From assembly GCA_017849315.1 (NCBI GenBank), contig JAFIHQ010000178.1:1-7594 (forward strand): a stretch of 7,594 nucleotides of DNA, written 5' to 3'. The DNA is from Treponema sp. Its GTDB lineage: Bacteria; Spirochaetota; Spirochaetia; Treponematales; Rectinemataceae. The stretch's first letter is position 1. Each line of letters starts with the position of its first letter. A program made the translations under genes and the position numbers. The notes beneath the pieces were generated by a model. The model did not search any database and was not told the origin of the DNA. It saw nothing but the letters and a program-made list of their open reading frames with translations. Below are positions 6,035 through 7,594 of this stretch, in pieces.

Positions 6035-6063
6035 TTGCAAACTATACAAATGTATAGTATAAA
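6035..6063 (+). promoter_or_regulatory. Promoter of the DUF72/pseudo-polymerase operon, leaderless geometry
   Basis: TTGCAA (6035-6040; 4 of 6 to TTGACA) and TATAAA (6058-6063; 5 of 6 to TATAAT) are spaced by exactly 17 bp. The seventh base after the -10 is 6070, the A of the DUF72 start codon. No Shine-Dalgarno precedes it (AAAGAAGCT only). Transcription probably starts at or very near the ATG. Confidence 0.6.
6041..6058. promoter_or_regulatory. Perfect 18-bp palindromic operator in the promoter spacer
   Basis: ACTATACA (6041-6048) and TGTATAGT (6051-6058) are exact reverse complements around a central AA. The palindrome fills the whole interval between the -35 and -10 elements and overlaps the first -10 base, the classic position for a dimeric repressor to exclude RNA polymerase. 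The repressor is unknown. A LexA-type regulator is a reasonable guess because Y-family polymerase cassettes are often SOS-regulated, but the word does not match the LexA boxes I know (CTGT-N8-ACAG; GAAC-N4-GTTC). Confidence 0.7.
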
Positions 6064-6069
6064 GAAGCT

Positions 6070-6915
6070 ATGAGTACCACCAAGGTGTCGAAAGAGTTGT
6101 CCGACGACGATTCACAAAGTAGCTGCGATCTGCGCATTGGGACTTCAGGGTACGATTATCCGGAGTGGGAAGGGCGCTTTTACCGGCAAGGGGTCGGAAG
6201 AAACGAGTATTTGGGGGAATATAGCGAAGTATTCGACACGGTAGAATTGAATTTTTCCTACTACAGCATGCCAAAAGCGCAAAGGATGCAGGAACTTTTA
6301 TCGCGGACGCGGCGGCCCATAGACTTTGCCGTCAAGGCAAATAAGGCACTCACGCATGTGATCGATCCAGCAAGCTGGGATGGATCGGTGCGCGAATTTT
6401 CGCTTGGCATAGAGCCGCTCGCAGCCGCTGGACGGCTTTGTGCAGTTCTTTTTGAATTTCCCTATTCGTTTCATTACGAGGAAGACGAACGCCGCTATCT
6501 CGATAAAGTGCTGCGGGCCTTTGCCACATTCCCGCTTGCCGTGGAGTTCCGCAATGCCCAATGGCTTAATGCCCGTGTCATCGAAGGCTTGAGAGCAAGG
6601 GATGTGGCCTTATGTGCGCTCGATATGCCACGCCTCGAGGGTTTACCGCCAGTGTCGGATCTGGTCACTTCCAGCAAATTGGCGTATGTGCGTTTCCATG
6701 GACGCAACGGGGCGATGTGGTGGGATGGCGACAGTACAAACCGCTACGATTATCTTTACTCGAAAGATGAACTACTAGGCTGGATCCCCCGCATCGAAAC
6801 GATGAGCGCACAAACGCAGCGTCTTAGAATTTATTTCAACAACCACAAGGGCGCGAACGCAGCGTTCAACGCCCGGGATTTTACGCGTCTTGCCAAGGAT
6901 GCGCGGCTTTTGTAA
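6070..6915 (+). CDS. DUF72 (YecE-like) TIM-barrel protein
   Basis: A complete 281-aa member of the DUF72/YecE family (PF01904). The biochemical function of the family is not established; known structures are TIM-barrel-like. Conserved landmarks run in order: IGTSGYDYPEW (23-33), VELNFSYY (58-65), FAVKANKALTH (86-96), LFEFPYSF (127-134), VEFRNAQWL (158-166), ALDMP (183-187), YVRFHGRN (206-213) with the following WW, YDYLY (226-230), and YFNNHKGANA (255-264). A charged 20-residue N-terminal extension precedes the core. No signal peptide or membrane segment is visible, so it is probably cytoplasmic. The gene starts at ATG 6070, right behind a promoter with a palindromic operator and without a Shine-Dalgarno. 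The next gene, a Y-family polymerase homologue, starts 9 bp after its stop, which suggests joint expression and a DNA-damage-related role. That role is inference only. Confidence 0.93.
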   Translation: MSTTKVSKELSDDDSQSSCDLRIGTSGYDYPEWEGRFYRQGVGRNEYLGEYSEVFDTVELNFSYYSMPKAQRMQELLSRTRRPIDFAVKANKALTHVIDPASWDGSVREFSLGIEPLAAAGRLCAVLFEFPYSFHYEEDERRYLDKVLRAFATFPLAVEFRNAQWLNARVIEGLRARDVALCALDMPRLEGLPPVSDLVTSSKLAYVRFHGRNGAMWWDGDSTNRYDYLYSKDELLGWIPRIETMSAQTQRLRIYFNNHKGANAAFNARDFTRLAKDARLL

Positions 6916-6924
6916 GGCTTTAAG

Positions 6925-7594
6925 ATGGCGTATGGCACCATTTTGCATATCAATGCGGTTGGGCTTGCAGCTGCTGTGGAACAACAAAGCGATCGCAGCC
7001 TTAAGTGGCGGCCTTTTGTTGTCGCCAACGAGGACATGCCGCGCGCTGTCGTGCTCGATGTGTCGCCGGAGGCACACAAGGAAGGCTTGCAGCGCGGCAT
7101 GGTTTTGTCCGCGGCCCGCGCCCTGTGCCCGCATCTTGTAGTACGCCGGCCGCGGCCCAGTCTGTATGCGTTGATGGAAGAGGCCGTCAGGGGGCTGTGC
7201 CTCAGGTTTACGCCGCTTGTCGAGGCGGCAGGGCGCGGGCACCTTTATATGGATTTGACCGGTACGTGTAGGCTCTATGGCCAGCCTGAAGATGTTGCGC
7301 AGAAATTGCGCGCCGACATCTATGAGTCTACGGGGCTTACGCCGAGTATGGCGTTGAGTGGAACAAAGACGGTGAGCAAGGTTGCAACGCGGGTATTTAG
7401 GCCAAGCGGGTTCGTTGCGCTGTCCTCAAACGAGGCTTCGGAACTTTTACAGCGGCAGCCTGTCAATTTACTGCCAGGCGTGGGGCCTGTTTTGCAGGGG
7501 CGGCTTTCTTTGCTTTCGATCGAAGCAATAGGCGATTTGGCAGCATTGTCGGCGTTTGAAGCGCAGGCGCTGGGGCCGCGTGGCAAAGAACTGG
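6925..7594 (+). CDS. Y-family DNA polymerase homologue with degenerate active site, 3' end beyond window
   Basis: 223 codons are present; the rest lies past the right edge. The start ATG has AAGG (6914-6917) 7 nt upstream. The fold is recognisable as DinB/ImuB: ILHI then AVEQ (6-20), SAARALCPHL (62-71), LYMDLTGT (107-114), GTKTVSKVATR (146-156) and LLPGVGP (182-188), the helix-hairpin-helix region. The catalytic positions are altered. The first motif, usually HIDMDAFFASVE, reads HINAVGLAAAVE: the metal-binding Asp becomes Asn10, the second Asp Val12, and the steric-gate aromatic Ala15. The second, usually SIDEAYLDLT, reads GRGHLYMDLT, so the Asp-Glu pair is Gly105-His106. The dNTP-contacting YEAR motif reads PEAH (48-51). 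By analogy with ImuB it is probably non-catalytic and structural in translesion synthesis. The frame is open with no stops, so it is not simply decaying. Whether it carries a beta-clamp motif or a C-terminal extension cannot be seen. Confidence 0.85.
   Translation, partial: MAYGTILHINAVGLAAAVEQQSDRSLKWRPFVVANEDMPRAVVLDVSPEAHKEGLQRGMVLSAARALCPHLVVRRPRPSLYALMEEAVRGLCLRFTPLVEAAGRGHLYMDLTGTCRLYGQPEDVAQKLRADIYESTGLTPSMALSGTKTVSKVATRVFRPSGFVALSSNEASELLQRQPVNLLPGVGPVLQGRLSLLSIEAIGDLAALSAFEAQALGPRGKEL

Noticed and set aside
6775..7586. Minus-strand ORFs at 6775-7242, 6831-7100 and 7320-7586
   Set aside because: They are antisense to the DUF72 and Y-family genes, which have clear domain motifs, and show no domains of their own.

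Overview
The window looks like a bacterial chromosome segment of roughly balanced GC, most plausibly from a spirochaete of the Treponema/Rectinema/Sphaerochaeta kind. That placement is an inference from gene content (class II ribonucleotide reductase, periplasmic amidase + GerMN-type membrane protein + RelA/SpoT-TPR fusion, DUF72 + degenerate Y-family polymerase). No rRNA or marker gene confirms it. No insertion sequence, CRISPR array or phage gene is visible.

Left part (1-2427, minus strand): one long gene for an adenosylcobalamin-dependent (class II) ribonucleotide reductase, NrdJ. 809 codons are present and its 3' end lies beyond the left edge. The spacer 2428-2655 separates it from a divergent gene set. 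It holds a candidate nrdJ promoter and two 16-bp sites matching the NrdR-box consensus, set 32 bp apart, which suggests dNTP-responsive repression.

Middle part (2656-5509, plus strand): three tightly packed genes. They encode an exported zinc N-acetylmuramoyl-L-alanine amidase (Amidase_3), a membrane-anchored protein with a GerMN-like domain, and a cytoplasmic protein fusing a RelA/SpoT (p)ppGpp-synthetase-type domain to four TPRs. The last gene has no Shine-Dalgarno but has an extended -10 placed so that transcription would start at the ATG itself. The cluster joins cell-wall hydrolysis to a probable alarmone synthetase.

Spacer and tRNA (5510-6069): a patch of paired degenerate repeats with a 14-bp hairpin, then a tRNA-Glu(UUC) gene with its own promoter (perfect TTGACA, GC-rich discriminator), then about 290 bp of AT-rich non-coding DNA.

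Right part (6070-7594, plus strand): an apparent two-gene operon. The promoter contains a perfect 18-bp palindrome exactly between -35 and -10, and the first gene (DUF72/YecE family) again has leaderless geometry. The second gene, cut by the right edge, is a Y-family DNA polymerase homologue in which the catalytic carboxylates, the steric gate and the dNTP-contacting Tyr/Arg are all replaced. It is therefore probably a non-catalytic, ImuB-like pseudo-polymerase. This regulated DUF72 + pseudo-polymerase pair is the most interesting part of the window.
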